From contig CALKXD010000132.1 of assembly GCA_938003855.1 (NCBI GenBank), positions 1 through 64,000 on the forward strand: 64,000 nucleotides of DNA. The letters are read 5' to 3'. The notes below the pieces were generated by a model that saw nothing but the letters and a program-made list of their open reading frames with translations, did no database searches and was not told the origin of the DNA. Source of the stretch: an uncultured Granulosicoccaceae bacterium (GTDB lineage: Bacteria > Pseudomonadota > Gammaproteobacteria > Granulosicoccales > Granulosicoccaceae). A program made the position numbers and the translations under genes. Positions 26,165-35,818 of the stretch are shown piece by piece (position 1 is the stretch's first letter; each line of letters starts with the position of its first letter).

Positions 26165-27019
26165 CTACAAACCGGCGTTGTTCATTTGCTCGAGTCGCCG
26201 TCGGGCAAGTGCTGCTATCGACCGGCCACGGTATTCGGACTCGACGGATTGCAGTTCAACACGGGCCTCGCCGTAGCGTTGCAATTCATACAGCGCAAAC
26301 CCTTTGCGCAGGCGCGCATCAGCAACCTTGCGACTCGCCGGAAACTGAAAAATAACCACATTGAACCGGTCGATCGCTTCATTGAACTGGCGTTCGACGT
26401 AATTTGCTTCACCCAGCCAATAGTGCGCATTGTCGGCGTAGGTACCATTGGGGTACTGGCTGAGAAAATTACCAAACTCCGCGATCGCTTCGCGATTGCG
26501 GCCGAGAATTAACAGATCGTAGGCATTCTGGTAGTCGAGTTGTTCCTGGCGATCGTTGCGCACCGGCTCTTCGGTGAAAACAGGTTCTTCCTGAAAGGTA
26601 TCGAGCTGCTCTGAGGAGGACAACCCGGAATCACCGTCAAGCGGGATATCGTCCAGACCTTCAAGCGACTCCAGACTGAGCTCACCACCACCAGCTTCAA
26701 TCGCGGCAATCCGACCATCGGTGTCGAGGTACAGCTTGCGCTGTCGCTCACGCATCGACTCCAGCGCATTATTTTGCTCTTCCAGCTGACCACGCAGCTG
26801 ACGCACTTCGTTTTGCAACGACTCAATACGCTGCACCATGTTGATCAGCACCGAGTTGTCGAGTATCCGCTCGAGGCGCTGCACACGTCCTTCAACATTC
26901 TGCGCCACCACCGGCGCCGACAACGACAGCAGCGCCATTGCGCCAATAACTCCCGCCGCGACTCTGATCGAAACAACTCGACTCATCGCGCTGAAAGCTA
27001 CATCACTGGATTTACTCAC
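26165..27019 (-). CDS. cpoB: Tol-Pal cell division coordinator CpoB (YbgF)
   Basis: The start is taken as GTG 27019 (284 residues) because GGGAG sits 8 bases before it; ATG 27034 is the alternative. A signal peptide ending APVVAQ is followed by a coiled coil (RVQRLERILDNSVLINMVQRIESLQNEVRQL and on) that forms the trimer. After an acidic linker come tetratricopeptide repeats (about residues 160-280, for example YADNAHYWLGEANYVERQFNEA). CpoB is periplasmic, binds TolA, and links PBP1B-driven septal wall synthesis to outer-membrane constriction. It is the last gene of the tol-pal operon, 46 bases after pal. Confidence 0.93.
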   Translation of the reverse strand: MSKSSDVAFSAMSRVVSIRVAAGVIGAMALLSLSAPVVAQNVEGRVQRLERILDNSVLINMVQRIESLQNEVRQLRGQLEEQNNALESMRERQRKLYLDTDGRIAAIEAGGGELSLESLEGLDDIPLDGDSGLSSSEQLDTFQEEPVFTEEPVRNDRQEQLDYQNAYDLLILGRNREAIAEFGNFLSQYPNGTYADNAHYWLGEANYVERQFNEAIDRFNVVIFQFPASRKVADARLRKGFALYELQRYGEARVELQSVESEYRGRSIAALARRRLEQMNNAGL

Positions 27020-27065
27020 TGGCTTATCTCCCATGATCAATCGTCATTACTGTGGTACGTAGCCG

Positions 27066-27692
27066 CTAGTTTAGCCCTTCATACACCAGTTCTACACGGC
27101 GATTGCGTCTGTAGCTGCTTTCACCCTGACCCTCGTCCAGCGGAACTTCTTCACCATAGCTCAGGGTGCTGAATTGACCAGCGTCCACCCCCTGCAATCT
27201 GAGTATTCGAGCAACGGATCGCGAGCGGTTGTCACCAAGCGCTATATTGTATTCTCTGGAGCCACGCTCATCGGTGTGACCTTCAAGCCGGACCCGCACA
27301 TCGCGAAAACCGGACAGATACTCCGCGTGCAGCTTGATCAGATCAATCGACTGAGCAGCCAACTCTGAACTGTTATAGTCAAAAAAGATAATCCGCTTGG
27401 CGAGCGGGTGGCTTGGATCATTGATCGAGCCGCGACCTATAGCGATGCCACTGGCCGGGCCACTTTCAATCTGCTCTTCCTGCTGGGTCGGCCGCACCGT
27501 GCCGACCGCCGCTTCATTGATACCCGGGATCAGATCAGGCACTGGCGGTCTGGGCAGTTCTGTCTGCTCGGGTATGCCGCTTGGCACCTCTCCGATGTCA
27601 CGGCCGGTGGCGCACGAAATCAGGGTGCTTACACTTAACGCCACTGTAAGCAACAACCGGATGCTGCGGGTGTTTTCAGGCAAGTTAATCAC
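27066..27692 (-). CDS. pal: peptidoglycan-associated lipoprotein Pal
   Basis: This 208-residue lipoprotein begins at GTG 27692 with AAGAGG before it. The lipobox is LISC, giving an outer-membrane anchor. A Pro-rich linker of about 60 residues leads into an OmpA-like domain: IIFFDYNSSEL, VRLEGHTDERGSREYNIALGDNRSRSV, then SYGEEVPLDEGQGESSYRRNRRVEL. The Asp and Arg of this domain bind diaminopimelate in peptidoglycan. The linker is longer than in E. coli Pal (173 residues). It binds TolB and concentrates at the division site. Confidence 0.96.
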   Translation of the reverse strand: MINLPENTRSIRLLLTVALSVSTLISCATGRDIGEVPSGIPEQTELPRPPVPDLIPGINEAAVGTVRPTQQEEQIESGPASGIAIGRGSINDPSHPLAKRIIFFDYNSSELAAQSIDLIKLHAEYLSGFRDVRVRLEGHTDERGSREYNIALGDNRSRSVARILRLQGVDAGQFSTLSYGEEVPLDEGQGESSYRRNRRVELVYEGLN

Positions 27693-27730
27693 ATCAACCT
27701 CTTCTTTTTATTCATTGCATTGCACCGTTT

Positions 27731-29095
27731 CTAGCGCTTGGGTCCCCATGCGGGGTCTCGCACATTCTCGTTGGCCAGGCTTACACGCTGCGTCACCAGC
27801 CCGTCAACACTGATCAATCCAAGTACGCCACGGCCGTTTTCTTCGGTGGCGTAGAGTATCATTTCTCCATTCGGCGCAAAACTCGGCGACTCATCCAGAC
27901 GCCCGTCGGTCAGGACTTCCAGCACCTTGCTTTGCAGATCCAGAGTTGCTATCCGGAAATTCCCCTCTTCACTGTGGATAAACGCGATCTTCGATCCATC
28001 GGGTGATGCGGTCGCACCGGCGTTGTATTTTCCTTCAAAGGTTAATCGCTGCGCGGGAGCGCTACCGGCTACCTCTTTGCGGTAAATCTGCGGTGTACCA
28101 CTGCGGTTGGACGTAAACACAATCGTGTTGTTATCCAGCCACGCCGCTTCAGTTTCTATGGAAGGCTCGTTTGTCAGCTGTGACAATTGCCCTGAAAAAA
28201 CATTCACCATATAGATATCGGGACTGCCCCGATGGGAAAGCGACAGCGCCAACCGCCGGCCATCGGGAGACCAGGCCGGTGAGCCGTTGATACCTTCGAT
28301 CGATATCAGCTTACGGCGCTCCGCCTTTGCCAGATGATGGACAATAATGGCTGTACGCCCCGGAAACTCGAACGACACATAAGCCAGTTGCTCACCATCA
28401 GGCGACCAGGTGGGAGAGAGGATCGGTCGGGAGATCTCCAGTACGCGGGTAATGTTGTTGCCATCAATGTCGGCAAGCTCTAGCGCATAGCGCTTGTTAT
28501 CTTTGTTACCCACCGCCGTAATATAGGCAAACTGCGTATCAAACACGCCGGTTATCCCGACAATCTGCTCATACACCAGGTTGGCTATGGTATGGCCAGT
28601 ACGGCGCAGTTGATCGCGCCCGATTTGATACCGACAGCAATATTCAACCACCCCCTGAGCGTTGGGCTCATAGGCAAGCATGCGGGTCTGCTTAAGCACG
28701 TCGATGAGTTCAAACTGTACCTGCAGACCGCCATCTGCCGCCGCATTGACTCGGCCGACCACCAGGTATTCTACTTCGGCCGTGTTCCAGTCGGTAAACT
28801 GCACTTCCCTGGTAGATTGCGGGAATGCGCGCAGCGATGATCGCGGCAGCACCTTGAATCGACCACTACGCTTGAGGTCATTTTCCAGCACCTCGGCGAT
28901 ATCAACACTAAGACCCGGCACCTCACTGATAAACGGTACCACCGCAATGGGAATCGCATCCTGCAGTCCGGCGGTATCGGTAATTTCAATACGCAACACC
29001 GATCCGGCACTGAACGGCAATAGACAAAGCAGCAACAGCGCGGCTAGCCTCAGCTGCAGGGCAGATGATCGATTTGCATGTTTATTTTTCAACAT
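27731..29095 (-). CDS. tolB: Tol-Pal system beta-propeller protein TolB
   Basis: The protein is 454 residues with a signal peptide, an N-terminal alpha/beta domain (PIAVVPFISEVPGLSVDIAEVLENDL) and a six-bladed propeller with repeated SP-x-WSPDG motifs (SPTWSPDGEQLAYVSF, SPAWSPDGRRLALSLS, ATASPDGSKIAFIHS). It is periplasmic, and shuttles between Pal and the TolA C-terminus. The ATG follows directly after the tolA stop with no gap, indicating coupled translation. Confidence 0.96.
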   Translation of the reverse strand: MLKNKHANRSSALQLRLAALLLLCLLPFSAGSVLRIEITDTAGLQDAIPIAVVPFISEVPGLSVDIAEVLENDLKRSGRFKVLPRSSLRAFPQSTREVQFTDWNTAEVEYLVVGRVNAAADGGLQVQFELIDVLKQTRMLAYEPNAQGVVEYCCRYQIGRDQLRRTGHTIANLVYEQIVGITGVFDTQFAYITAVGNKDNKRYALELADIDGNNITRVLEISRPILSPTWSPDGEQLAYVSFEFPGRTAIIVHHLAKAERRKLISIEGINGSPAWSPDGRRLALSLSHRGSPDIYMVNVFSGQLSQLTNEPSIETEAAWLDNNTIVFTSNRSGTPQIYRKEVAGSAPAQRLTFEGKYNAGATASPDGSKIAFIHSEEGNFRIATLDLQSKVLEVLTDGRLDESPSFAPNGEMILYATEENGRGVLGLISVDGLVTQRVSLANENVRDPAWGPKR

Positions 29096-30790
29096 TTAGG
29101 GCAGCTCAAAAATAAATTCCAGTCGGCGCTGAAACACCGCTTTATGAGGTGGCGACGGAAACGGCCTTGTCGCCAGTACGGCTTTCTCAACGGCGCGGGC
29201 CATCTTGTCACCGCCGCCAGAACACTTCGTCACCTGAACATCGACAATTTCGTTAGGGTATACCAGTGTCGCCAACACCACACAACCGGACCCGGAACGA
29301 ACACCTGCCGGCGGTCTGAATTTTCGCGTCACCGCGCGCCTGATCGACTCCACGTACTGCTGCGTCAGCTGGTTCTTTTTGCGCAACAGCCTGGCACGCT
29401 TTGCCTTGGCCTCAGCGGCCGCCTCTGCTTCTATCCCCTCTTGCCTCTGACGATCTATCTCAGCTTTCCGGGCTGCTTCGTCGGCAAGACGTTTTTGCTC
29501 GGCCACTCTGCGGCGCTCGTCTTCCTGGCGTTTCTGCTCAGCCTCCTCAGCCAAACGCTTCTGCTCTGCTTCTTCCTCAAGGCGCTTCTTTTCTGCCTCT
29601 TCCGCCAGACGCTGCTGTTCTGCTTCTTCCTCGAGGCGTTTCTTTTCCGCCTCTTCTGCCAGACGCTGCTGTTCTGCTTCTTCCTCGAGGCGTTTCTTTT
29701 CCGCCTCTTCTGCCAGACGCTGCTGTTCTGCCTCTTCCTCGAGGCGTTTCTTTTCTGCCTCTTCAGCTAAACGCTTTTGCTCTGCTTCTTCCGCAAGGCG
29801 TTTCTTTTCCGCTTCTTCCGCAAGGCGTTTCTTTTCCGCCTCTTCAGCCAGACGCCGCTGCTCTGCCTCTTCCTCGAGGCGTTTCTTTTCCGCCTCCTCT
29901 GCCAGGCGCTTTTGCTCTGCTTCTTCCTCAAGGCGTTTCTTTTCCGCCTCTTCTGCCTGGCGTTTTTGCTCGGCCTCCTGCTCCAGCCGCACTCGCTCTA
30001 TTTCGGCCTCTTCTTCGAGGCGGTTTTGCTCAACCTCCTGCAGACGCTTCTTTTCCGCTTCGTCGACCAGACGCTGCTGCTCTGCTTCCTCTTCCCTGCG
30101 TTGTGCTTCGGCTTCCTCGGCAAGGCGCTTTTGCTCTGCTTCCTCGAGGCGTTTCTGCTCAGCCTCTGCCGCCAGACGCTGTTGCTCGATCTCCTGCCGT
30201 CGTCGCGTCTCGGCTTCGTCTTCCAGACGTTGCTTCTCCAGAGCCAGCAATCGTGCAGCCTCCGCTTCATCGGCAAGGCGCTGTTGCTCTGCTTCAAGCC
30301 GCAAGCGCTCGGCCTCCTCGGCTTGTTGCCTTTGCTGCTCGGCCTGCAATAGTTTTTGCTGTGCCTCTTCCTCTAAACGCTTGCGTTCGGCTTCCTGTTC
30401 AGCTTGCAGGAGCTCCTCAGCAAGTTGCTTTTCAGCTGCCAGGCGAGCCTCCCGCTCCTGCTCGGCCTGCCGCAGTCTTTCCAGCTCCTCGCTGTTATCC
30501 TCCGGCTCAACCGGCAGACTGGCGTCGGTGTCGTCGGGAACAACAACGTCAGGTTCAAGCGTTTCCGGCAAGTCAGGGTCACGAACCAGCGCTTCGAGCC
30601 GCGCCACTTCCTCACTGATCTCAAGTGTATTGACCAACACCGCCTGCACAGGTTCCGGACCAACGGCACCAGCATCCACACTGTCTTCAAATTCGTGTTC
30701 CAGCACCACAAACAACAGCGCCGCGATTGCGGCATGCCCTAGAACCGACAGCACAATACCAAGCGGATAGCGGCGCAGCAGATCAAGCAT
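29096..30790 (-). CDS. tolA: Tol-Pal system protein TolA with very long repetitive domain II
   Basis: The ATG at 30790 (564 residues, AGGTGG upstream) is chosen over the track's 30820. A single N-terminal membrane helix (LGIVLSVLGHAAIAALLFVVL) anchors it beside TolQR. Residues about 90-470 are a Glu/Arg/Ala/Lys/Gln helix built on an 18-residue unit such as RLAEEAEKKRLEEEAEQ. The C-terminal TolA domain III (VESIRRAVTRKFRPP ... GSGCVVLATLVYPNEIVDVQVTKCSGGG) has the conserved disulfide pair. It spans the periplasm to reach TolB, Pal and CpoB. It is over 140 residues longer than E. coli TolA (421), all in the repeat. Confidence 0.95.
   Translation of the reverse strand: MLDLLRRYPLGIVLSVLGHAAIAALLFVVLEHEFEDSVDAGAVGPEPVQAVLVNTLEISEEVARLEALVRDPDLPETLEPDVVVPDDTDASLPVEPEDNSEELERLRQAEQEREARLAAEKQLAEELLQAEQEAERKRLEEEAQQKLLQAEQQRQQAEEAERLRLEAEQQRLADEAEAARLLALEKQRLEDEAETRRRQEIEQQRLAAEAEQKRLEEAEQKRLAEEAEAQRREEEAEQQRLVDEAEKKRLQEVEQNRLEEEAEIERVRLEQEAEQKRQAEEAEKKRLEEEAEQKRLAEEAEKKRLEEEAEQRRLAEEAEKKRLAEEAEKKRLAEEAEQKRLAEEAEKKRLEEEAEQQRLAEEAEKKRLEEEAEQQRLAEEAEKKRLEEEAEQQRLAEEAEKKRLEEEAEQKRLAEEAEQKRQEDERRRVAEQKRLADEAARKAEIDRQRQEGIEAEAAAEAKAKRARLLRKKNQLTQQYVESIRRAVTRKFRPPAGVRSGSGCVVLATLVYPNEIVDVQVTKCSGGGDKMARAVEKAVLATRPFPSPPHKAVFQRRLEFIFELP
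29525..29975 (-). repeat. 54-bp tandem repeat inside tolA
   Basis: About eight copies of a 54-base unit (two 27-base halves, 18 residues) lie head to tail. Three neighbouring copies near 29597-29758 differ by only one or two bases. Boundaries are approximate. Long near-identical units make the region prone to slippage, so copy number may vary between isolates. It creates long antisense ORFs in the track that are artefacts. Confidence 0.9.
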
Positions 30791-30919
30791 GACGTCCACC
30801 TGCGGCCCGGCACCGGGCACAGCCTATCAGCCCGAACATAGCGGCACTGCCGCAGCGTATCGATGATGCCGATGGGCTGGCGATGAGCAATGGAAACAAT
30901 CCCGTCATTGACCCAACGC

Positions 30920-31354
30920 CTATTGAGGCGGGTCACTCATCAACTGCACCTTGTCTGCGCCGGCCCCTTGCAAGGTAACCATCGCTTCCATCACGCTGCC
31001 ATAATTTATAGTTTCATCAGCGGCAACTCTGACCGGGCGATTTGGATCGTCTCGCAACGCTTCGGCGGCAAGTTGCAACGCAGCATCTTTCTCGACAGCC
31101 TGATCGGGTGTCTGCCCTATATTCAGGTACCACTCACCGATATCGTTTATCGACAATACCAACGGTTCTGACTGCTGAACCGGATCAACCGGCTTAGCGG
31201 AGCTGTTTGGTAAATCAATTTCAACCCCGGTTGTCAGCAACGGCGCGGTAATCATAAAGATGACCAGCAGCACCAGCATGACATCGATGTATGGCACGAC
31301 ATTCATCTCAGACATCAACGCGCGCTTCTGGCGTCGCTCCCGATAGCGAGCCAT
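30920..31354 (-). CDS. tolR: Tol-Pal proton-channel subunit TolR
   Basis: This 144-residue ExbD/TolR-family protein has an N-terminal cytoplasmic stretch (MSEMNVVPYIDVMLVLLVIFM) in which the Asp of YIDVMLVL is the conserved proton-carrying residue of the single membrane helix. A periplasmic domain follows. It forms the proton-driven stator with TolQ that energises TolA. Its ATG shares a base with the tolQ stop (TAATG). The gap to tolA is 129 bases, larger than other gaps in this operon. Confidence 0.95.
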   Translation of the reverse strand: MARYRERRQKRALMSEMNVVPYIDVMLVLLVIFMITAPLLTTGVEIDLPNSSAKPVDPVQQSEPLVLSINDIGEWYLNIGQTPDQAVEKDAALQLAAEALRDDPNRPVRVAADETINYGSVMEAMVTLQGAGADKVQLMSDPPQ

Positions 31355-32043
31355 TATCTGGCGGCCGCGCTACGACGCAACACTTGTCGCTGCAGCACAG
31401 CGGCAAACTCTTCCATGAAGTTGTCATAGCGGTTGAGCAAACGGTCTGACTTGTTACTCAGTCGGTTGTAAGCCACCACCGCAGGTATCGCGGCGAACAA
31501 CCCTATTGCTGTGGCGATCAGGGCTTCAGCGATTCCCGGAGCCACCATAGCCAACGTAGCCTGCTGGACGTTAGCCAGCGCTGTAAAGGAGTTCATGATG
31601 CCCCACACTGTACCAAACAGACCAACGTAAGGGGCGGTTGATCCCACCGTGGCCAAAAACGACAAATGCTGCTCAACTGAATCTGTTTCCCGCGACAAGG
31701 CGATTTTCATCGCGCGATACGAACCGTCGACGACGGTCTCAGGATCATCCGTTTGCTTAACCAGGCGGGCAAACTCGGAGAAACCACGTTCGAACACGTG
31801 CTCCATGCCAATCAGTGCGTCGTCTCTGGTGCGCAGGTGCTGATACATCTGATTGGCATCTGCACCACTCCAGAACTCGTTTTCAAAATCTGTGGCGCCA
31901 CGCGTCGCGCGGGCGATTTGCCTGCTTTTGGAATAGATGATCGTCCAGCTGACAATCGACGTGACCACCAGCGACAACATCACCAGTTTTACCACCGGCC
32001 CCGCTGACATCACCAAGTGCCAAAACGAAAAATCTGTATTCAA
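31354..32043 (-). CDS. tolQ: Tol-Pal proton-channel subunit TolQ
   Basis: This 229-residue MotA/TolQ/ExbB protein has three membrane helices: one at residues about 10-35, and a pair near 130-195 (FLATVGSTAPYVGLFGTVWGIMNSF and PGIAEALIATAIGLFAAIPAVVAYN), which carry the conserved Thr and Pro residues lining the proton path. It starts at TTG 32043, which overlaps the ybgC stop (TTGA); this rare start may lower its rate, although coupling to ybgC would offset that. Confidence 0.95.
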   Translation of the reverse strand: MNTDFSFWHLVMSAGPVVKLVMLSLVVTSIVSWTIIYSKSRQIARATRGATDFENEFWSGADANQMYQHLRTRDDALIGMEHVFERGFSEFARLVKQTDDPETVVDGSYRAMKIALSRETDSVEQHLSFLATVGSTAPYVGLFGTVWGIMNSFTALANVQQATLAMVAPGIAEALIATAIGLFAAIPAVVAYNRLSNKSDRLLNRYDNFMEEFAAVLQRQVLRRSAAAR

Positions 32044-32480
32044 CGGTTCAGACCCATTTTCAACTCCCCCGGTATTGCACAGGGTTTAAAGGAATCAGCA
32101 TCAATACAGGCAATCAGCACGCGCGCTTTGACGACCGGTTGCCCGGCCCTGGCTGCGTCTGCAGATTGTGCCTGAGTGCAATGCTGAACAAATTGCATAC
32201 TTGCACGGCGCACATATTCAACTTCGGCCGTGACCGACAATACGTCGTCAAATCTGGCCGCAGAGAGGTAATCGAGCTGCGCAGATTTCACCACAAACAG
32301 CCTTCGCTGAGCAGCAAACAGCGCACTCTGATCAAATCCCATGGATCGCAAATACTCGGTACGCGCACGCTCCATGTACTTTAAATAATTTGCGTAATAA
32401 ACCACTCCGCCAAAATCTGTATCTTCATAATAGATACGAACATTGATCGAAAACCCGGGTACCTGATCCGCTTCAGTCAA
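32040..32480 (-). CDS. ybgC: acyl-CoA thioesterase YbgC
   Basis: This 146-residue hotdog-fold protein has YYEDTDFGGVVYYANYLKYMERARTEYL, which includes the catalytic Asp of 4-hydroxybenzoyl-CoA thioesterase-type enzymes. It hydrolyses short acyl-CoA or acyl-ACP in the cytoplasm and is routinely the first gene of tol-pal operons. The start is TTG 32480 with AGGT about 11 bases upstream; no ATG fits. It lies 192 bases after ruvB, so the tol promoter may be in that gap. Confidence 0.93.
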   Translation of the reverse strand: MTEADQVPGFSINVRIYYEDTDFGGVVYYANYLKYMERARTEYLRSMGFDQSALFAAQRRLFVVKSAQLDYLSAARFDDVLSVTAEVEYVRRASMQFVQHCTQAQSADAARAGQPVVKARVLIACIDADSFKPCAIPGELKMGLNR

Positions 32481-32672
32481 CGCAACGTGCTACCTGTGTC
32501 TGTGGTGCACGGTCACTCGCCACCATCATACTCTGATGCTAAGTCAGGTTAACAATATTGATCAATTACGATACAGAATAAAACCCCGTCGATTGAGCGT
32601 CCAACGACGTCAGCCGACACCGGGTTCTACCGGGCTGCGGGTTGAGCTAGCGGGCCTTTGCGATCAGGCCAA

Positions 32673-33725
32673 CTAGTCTTTGTCGAAAAGAGTTTCCGTG
32701 ACACCCTCGCTGACCGGATCGTGACGCTGCAGCTGCGGAAGGCCAAGGTGGGTACAGGTTGCCCGTGTCACAACGCGCCCGCGCGGTGTGCGCATCAGCA
32801 ACCCCTGCTGGATCAAATAGGGCTCTATCACCTCTTCGATGGTACCCGTCTCCTCGCCAATGGCAGCGCCGAGATTATCGAGCCCGACCGGCCCGCCATC
32901 AAATTTCTCAATGACCGCAAACAGCAGTCGTCGATCCATGTTGTCGAGACCGAGTTCATCGACATTGAGCATATTCAAAGCAGCATCGGCAATCGGCTGG
33001 TCAATTTTGCCATTGCCACGAATCTGCGCGTAATCCCGCACCCGACGCAGCAGACGATTGGCGATTCGCGGGGTACCGCGTGAGCGGCGGGCAATTTCAC
33101 CGGCACCGGCATCGTCAATCGGCACCTGCAGCAGGCTTGCCGAGCGGCTGATGATTCGCGCCAGGTCAGCAGGCTGATAATACTCAAGCCGTTGCACAAT
33201 GCCGAACCTATCGCGCAAAGGGGACGTCAGCAAACCGGCCCGGGTGGTCGCCCCCACCAGCGTAAACGGCGGCAAGTCAATTTTGATCGAGCGTGCAGCC
33301 GGCCCTTCCCCGATCATGATATCAAGCTGAAAATCTTCCATGGCGGGATACAGAACCTCTTCGATTGCCGCATTCAGCCGGTGTATTTCATCGATGAACA
33401 GGACATCGTTTTTTTCCAGGTTGGTAAGCAAGGCGGCCAGATCACCGGCGCGCTCGATGACCGGCCCGGAGGTATGGCGGATATTAACCTCGAGTTCATT
33501 GGCAACAATATTAGCCAGTGTGGTTTTACCGAGCCCGGGCGGTCCGAATATCAACAGATGATCAAGCGACTCCTGCCGTGAGCGTGTCGCACCGATAAAG
33601 ATCTCCATCTGCTCACTGACAACCGGCTGCCCCCGGTAATCGGCCAGCGTCTGCGGCCGCATGGCTCGCTCCTGGGCGTCGTCAGAGCGTTCTGCCGCGT
33701 CAATTACGCGGTCATTATCAGTCAT
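32673..33725 (-). CDS. ruvB: Holliday junction helicase motor RuvB
   Basis: This 350-residue AAA+ ATPase has Walker [18 protein letters not shown], Walker [11 protein letters not shown], sensor 1 GATTRAG and the Arg finger region SPLRDRFG. The C-terminal winged helix ends with [17 protein letters not shown]. Hexamers drive branch migration of Holliday junctions with RuvA and feed RuvC. ATG 33725 has AGGTG before it. It lies 48 bases after ruvA. The length and all motifs look intact. Confidence 0.97.
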   Translation of the reverse strand: MTDNDRVIDAAERSDDAQERAMRPQTLADYRGQPVVSEQMEIFIGATRSRQESLDHLLIFGPPGLGKTTLANIVANELEVNIRHTSGPVIERAGDLAALLTNLEKNDVLFIDEIHRLNAAIEEVLYPAMEDFQLDIMIGEGPAARSIKIDLPPFTLVGATTRAGLLTSPLRDRFGIVQRLEYYQPADLARIISRSASLLQVPIDDAGAGEIARRSRGTPRIANRLLRRVRDYAQIRGNGKIDQPIADAALNMLNVDELGLDNMDRRLLFAVIEKFDGGPVGLDNLGAAIGEETGTIEEVIEPYLIQQGLLMRTPRGRVVTRATCTHLGLPQLQRHDPVSEGVTETLFDKD

Positions 33726-33773
33726 TCATGGCACCTTTTGGCATTGCGAATGTTCTGGTCTTTACGGCGGCAA

Positions 33774-34370
33774 TCACTTCACCGCCTTCTGCAGCGCATC
33801 GCGGACAATCTGCTCAACTGATTCTCCCGACGATGCCTTGACCATACGCTGTGCCTCGGCATTTTTATAGCCCAGCGCCTCCAGTGCCTCCACCGCCTGG
33901 GCGCGAAAGCTGCCACCGTTGGTGGCGTTGTCGGCACTCTGCATCAGTGTGCTGCTGTCAAGAGAGAGCTTGTCGATTCGATCCTGCATTTCAACAATCA
34001 ATCGCTCTGCGGTTTTTTTACCAATCCCGGGCAGACGCGTTAACGCGGCGACATCGTGGTTGGCAATGCTCACGGCGAACTCTTCTGCCGACAAACTGGA
34101 CAAAATGGCGATGGCCATTTTCGGCCCGACACCATTGACCTTGATCAGCTCACGAAACAGCGCCCGCTGCGACATGGTGGAAAAGCCGTACAACAGCTGT
34201 GCGTCATCACGCACCACCATGTGGATAAACAGCACTACTTTCTCACCCACCGCGGGCAAGCCGAAAAATACCGGCAGCGGTGCTTCAATTTCATACCCGA
34301 CACCGTTGCAGTCGACCAGCAGCTGAGGCGGCTGGCTGTGCACCAGCAGGCCGGCGATGCGGCCGATCAC
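33774..34370 (-). CDS. ruvA: Holliday junction-binding protein RuvA
   Basis: This 198-residue protein has the N-terminal OB fold (MIGRIAGLLVHSQPPQLLVDCNGVGYEIEAP), two helix-hairpin-helix motifs (LIKVNGVGPKMAIAILS and LTRLPGIGKKTAERLIVE) that hold the four-way junction, and the C-terminal UBA-like domain that contacts RuvB (AQAVEALEALGYKNAEAQRMV). It begins at GTG 34370, overlapping the ruvC stop (GTGA), so translation is coupled. Confidence 0.97.
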   Translation of the reverse strand: MIGRIAGLLVHSQPPQLLVDCNGVGYEIEAPLPVFFGLPAVGEKVVLFIHMVVRDDAQLLYGFSTMSQRALFRELIKVNGVGPKMAIAILSSLSAEEFAVSIANHDVAALTRLPGIGKKTAERLIVEMQDRIDKLSLDSSTLMQSADNATNGGSFRAQAVEALEALGYKNAEAQRMVKASSGESVEQIVRDALQKAVK

Positions 34371-34981
34371 GGAACTGACACCCAGCGCCTGGCACGACGC
34401 CGGCCGCTGCCGCGCTGTGTCAGAACACCATTGCCGGCTTTGCCACCGGGTACCGAACTGTGTGCGTGACAGACGGCAACAGCCAGACCGTCAGCCGCGT
34501 CGGCGGCGGGTAGTTCGTCCAGTGTTAAGAGCATGCGTATCATTTCCTGCATTTGGGCTTTGTCGGCACCGCCATAACCAACAGCGGACTGTTTGACCGT
34601 TCTGGGCGAATACTCAGCGACTGGCAGACCGCGCTGAACCGCGGCGCAAATTGCGGCCCCTCTAGCCTGGCCCAGCTTCAGCGCTGACATCGGGTTTTTA
34701 CTGACAAAGACCTCTTCGATGCCCACCTCGGCCGGCTGCCATTGATCAATGACCCGACCGATCTCAAAAAGAATATACCCCAGCTTTTCGGGAAAGTTAT
34801 CACCCGCCACCCGGATACTGCCGTGCGCTACGTGGAAGTCGCGAATGCCGTCGGAATCAATCACTCCGAAACCCGTGATGACTGACCCGGGATCGATACC
34901 GAGGATTCGCCGCAAGCCTGGCTTCGGTGCCGCTTTGGCGTGCTTTTCGCCCACCTTCATACCAGCACTGTCGGGGCACAT
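34367..34981 (-). CDS. ruvC: Holliday junction endonuclease RuvC
   Basis: The RNase H-fold nuclease has the acidic residues in RILGIDPGSVITGFGVID, VGIEEVFVSKN and DAADGLAVAVCHAHS, which coordinate two metal ions to nick both strands symmetrically. The open frame predicts 204 residues with a 25-residue leader before RILGIDPGS that most RuvC proteins lack. GGGA before ATG 34981 supports the long start, but Met8 or a later start is possible. The C-terminal tail is Arg-rich. It is first in the ruvCAB group, 96 bases after yebC. Confidence 0.95.
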   Translation of the reverse strand: MCPDSAGMKVGEKHAKAAPKPGLRRILGIDPGSVITGFGVIDSDGIRDFHVAHGSIRVAGDNFPEKLGYILFEIGRVIDQWQPAEVGIEEVFVSKNPMSALKLGQARGAAICAAVQRGLPVAEYSPRTVKQSAVGYGGADKAQMQEMIRMLLTLDELPAADAADGLAVAVCHAHSSVPGGKAGNGVLTQRGSGRRRARRWVSVP

Positions 34982-35077
34982 GCTGATCCCGTATTGCCAC
35001 AGGGTCGCCCGGCTTTGTCGGTGCCGGAATCAATCATACTGCTATGCCGCCCGGCGATGCTACTGGCATCGGGTCGG

Positions 35078-35818
35078 TTATGTTTCGTAGGCTTCAGAGG
35101 GGATATCTGCGTTGTTATAAACGTTCTGAACGTCGTCGAGTTCTTCGATAACGTCGAGTAGTTTCAGGAATTTCACGCCGTGCTCGACATCAAGGGTGAT
35201 ATCGTTGTCGGCCCGCTTGGTGACTTCGGCCAGCTCCGGCTCGTGACCGGCTGCAACCATCGCTTCTTTGACATCGACAAAGTTAGCCGGCGTGGTAATG
35301 ACCTCAACCGATCCATCTTCGTTGGCGATGACGTCTTCCGCCCCCGCGTCGAGCGCCGCCTCCATCAGTACATCTTCATCGCTCCCCTCCCCGTAGGTCA
35401 GGACCCCCATTGCTGTGAACATATAGGCGACCGAACCATCTGCCCCCATATTGCCACCATGTTTGGAGAACGCGTGACGCACTTCGGCAACGGTACGATT
35501 GCGGTTGTCGGTCATGGTTTCGATCATGATCGCGACACCACCGTGACCGTAGCCCTCGTAGGTGATCTCTTCGTACTGTACATCGTCGAGTTCACCTGCG
35601 CCTTTCTTGACCGCGCGATCAATGGTGTCTTTAGGCATATTGCCGCCCAGCGCTTTATCGACCGCAAGACGAAGTCGCGGGTTAGCTGCCGGGTCAGAGC
35701 CGCCCATGCGGGCCGCGACGGTTATCTCACGGATCAGTCGGGTGAACAGTTTTCCGCGTTTGTTGTCCTGGGCTTTTTTGCGATGTTGAATATTCGCCCA
35801 TTTACTGTGTCCAGCCAT
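35078..35818 (-). CDS. yebC: YebC/PmpR family translation/transcription factor
   Basis: The 246-residue protein has the highly conserved start [28 protein letters not shown], a middle [21 protein letters not shown], and the acidic C-terminal domain. YebC-type proteins have been described as DNA-binding regulators and, more recently, as ribosome-associated factors that relieve stalling at proline stretches. The full family length is present. It lies between nudB and ruvC as in many gammaproteobacteria. A 256-base gap separates it from nudB. Confidence 0.96.
   Translation of the reverse strand: MAGHSKWANIQHRKKAQDNKRGKLFTRLIREITVAARMGGSDPAANPRLRLAVDKALGGNMPKDTIDRAVKKGAGELDDVQYEEITYEGYGHGGVAIMIETMTDNRNRTVAEVRHAFSKHGGNMGADGSVAYMFTAMGVLTYGEGSDEDVLMEAALDAGAEDVIANEDGSVEVITTPANFVDVKEAMVAAGHEPELAEVTKRADNDITLDVEHGVKFLKLLDVIEELDDVQNVYNNADIPSEAYET

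Noticed and set aside
29525-29975. Regular repeats that could be mistaken for a CRISPR array
   Set aside because: Units are contiguous, in frame and coding, without unique spacers; no cas genes occur in the window.
29078-30742. Long plus-strand ORFs antisense to tolA (up to 405 residues)
   Set aside because: They arise from the period-27/54 codon repeat of tolA, have no start context and consist of low-complexity Leu/Pro/Phe translation.
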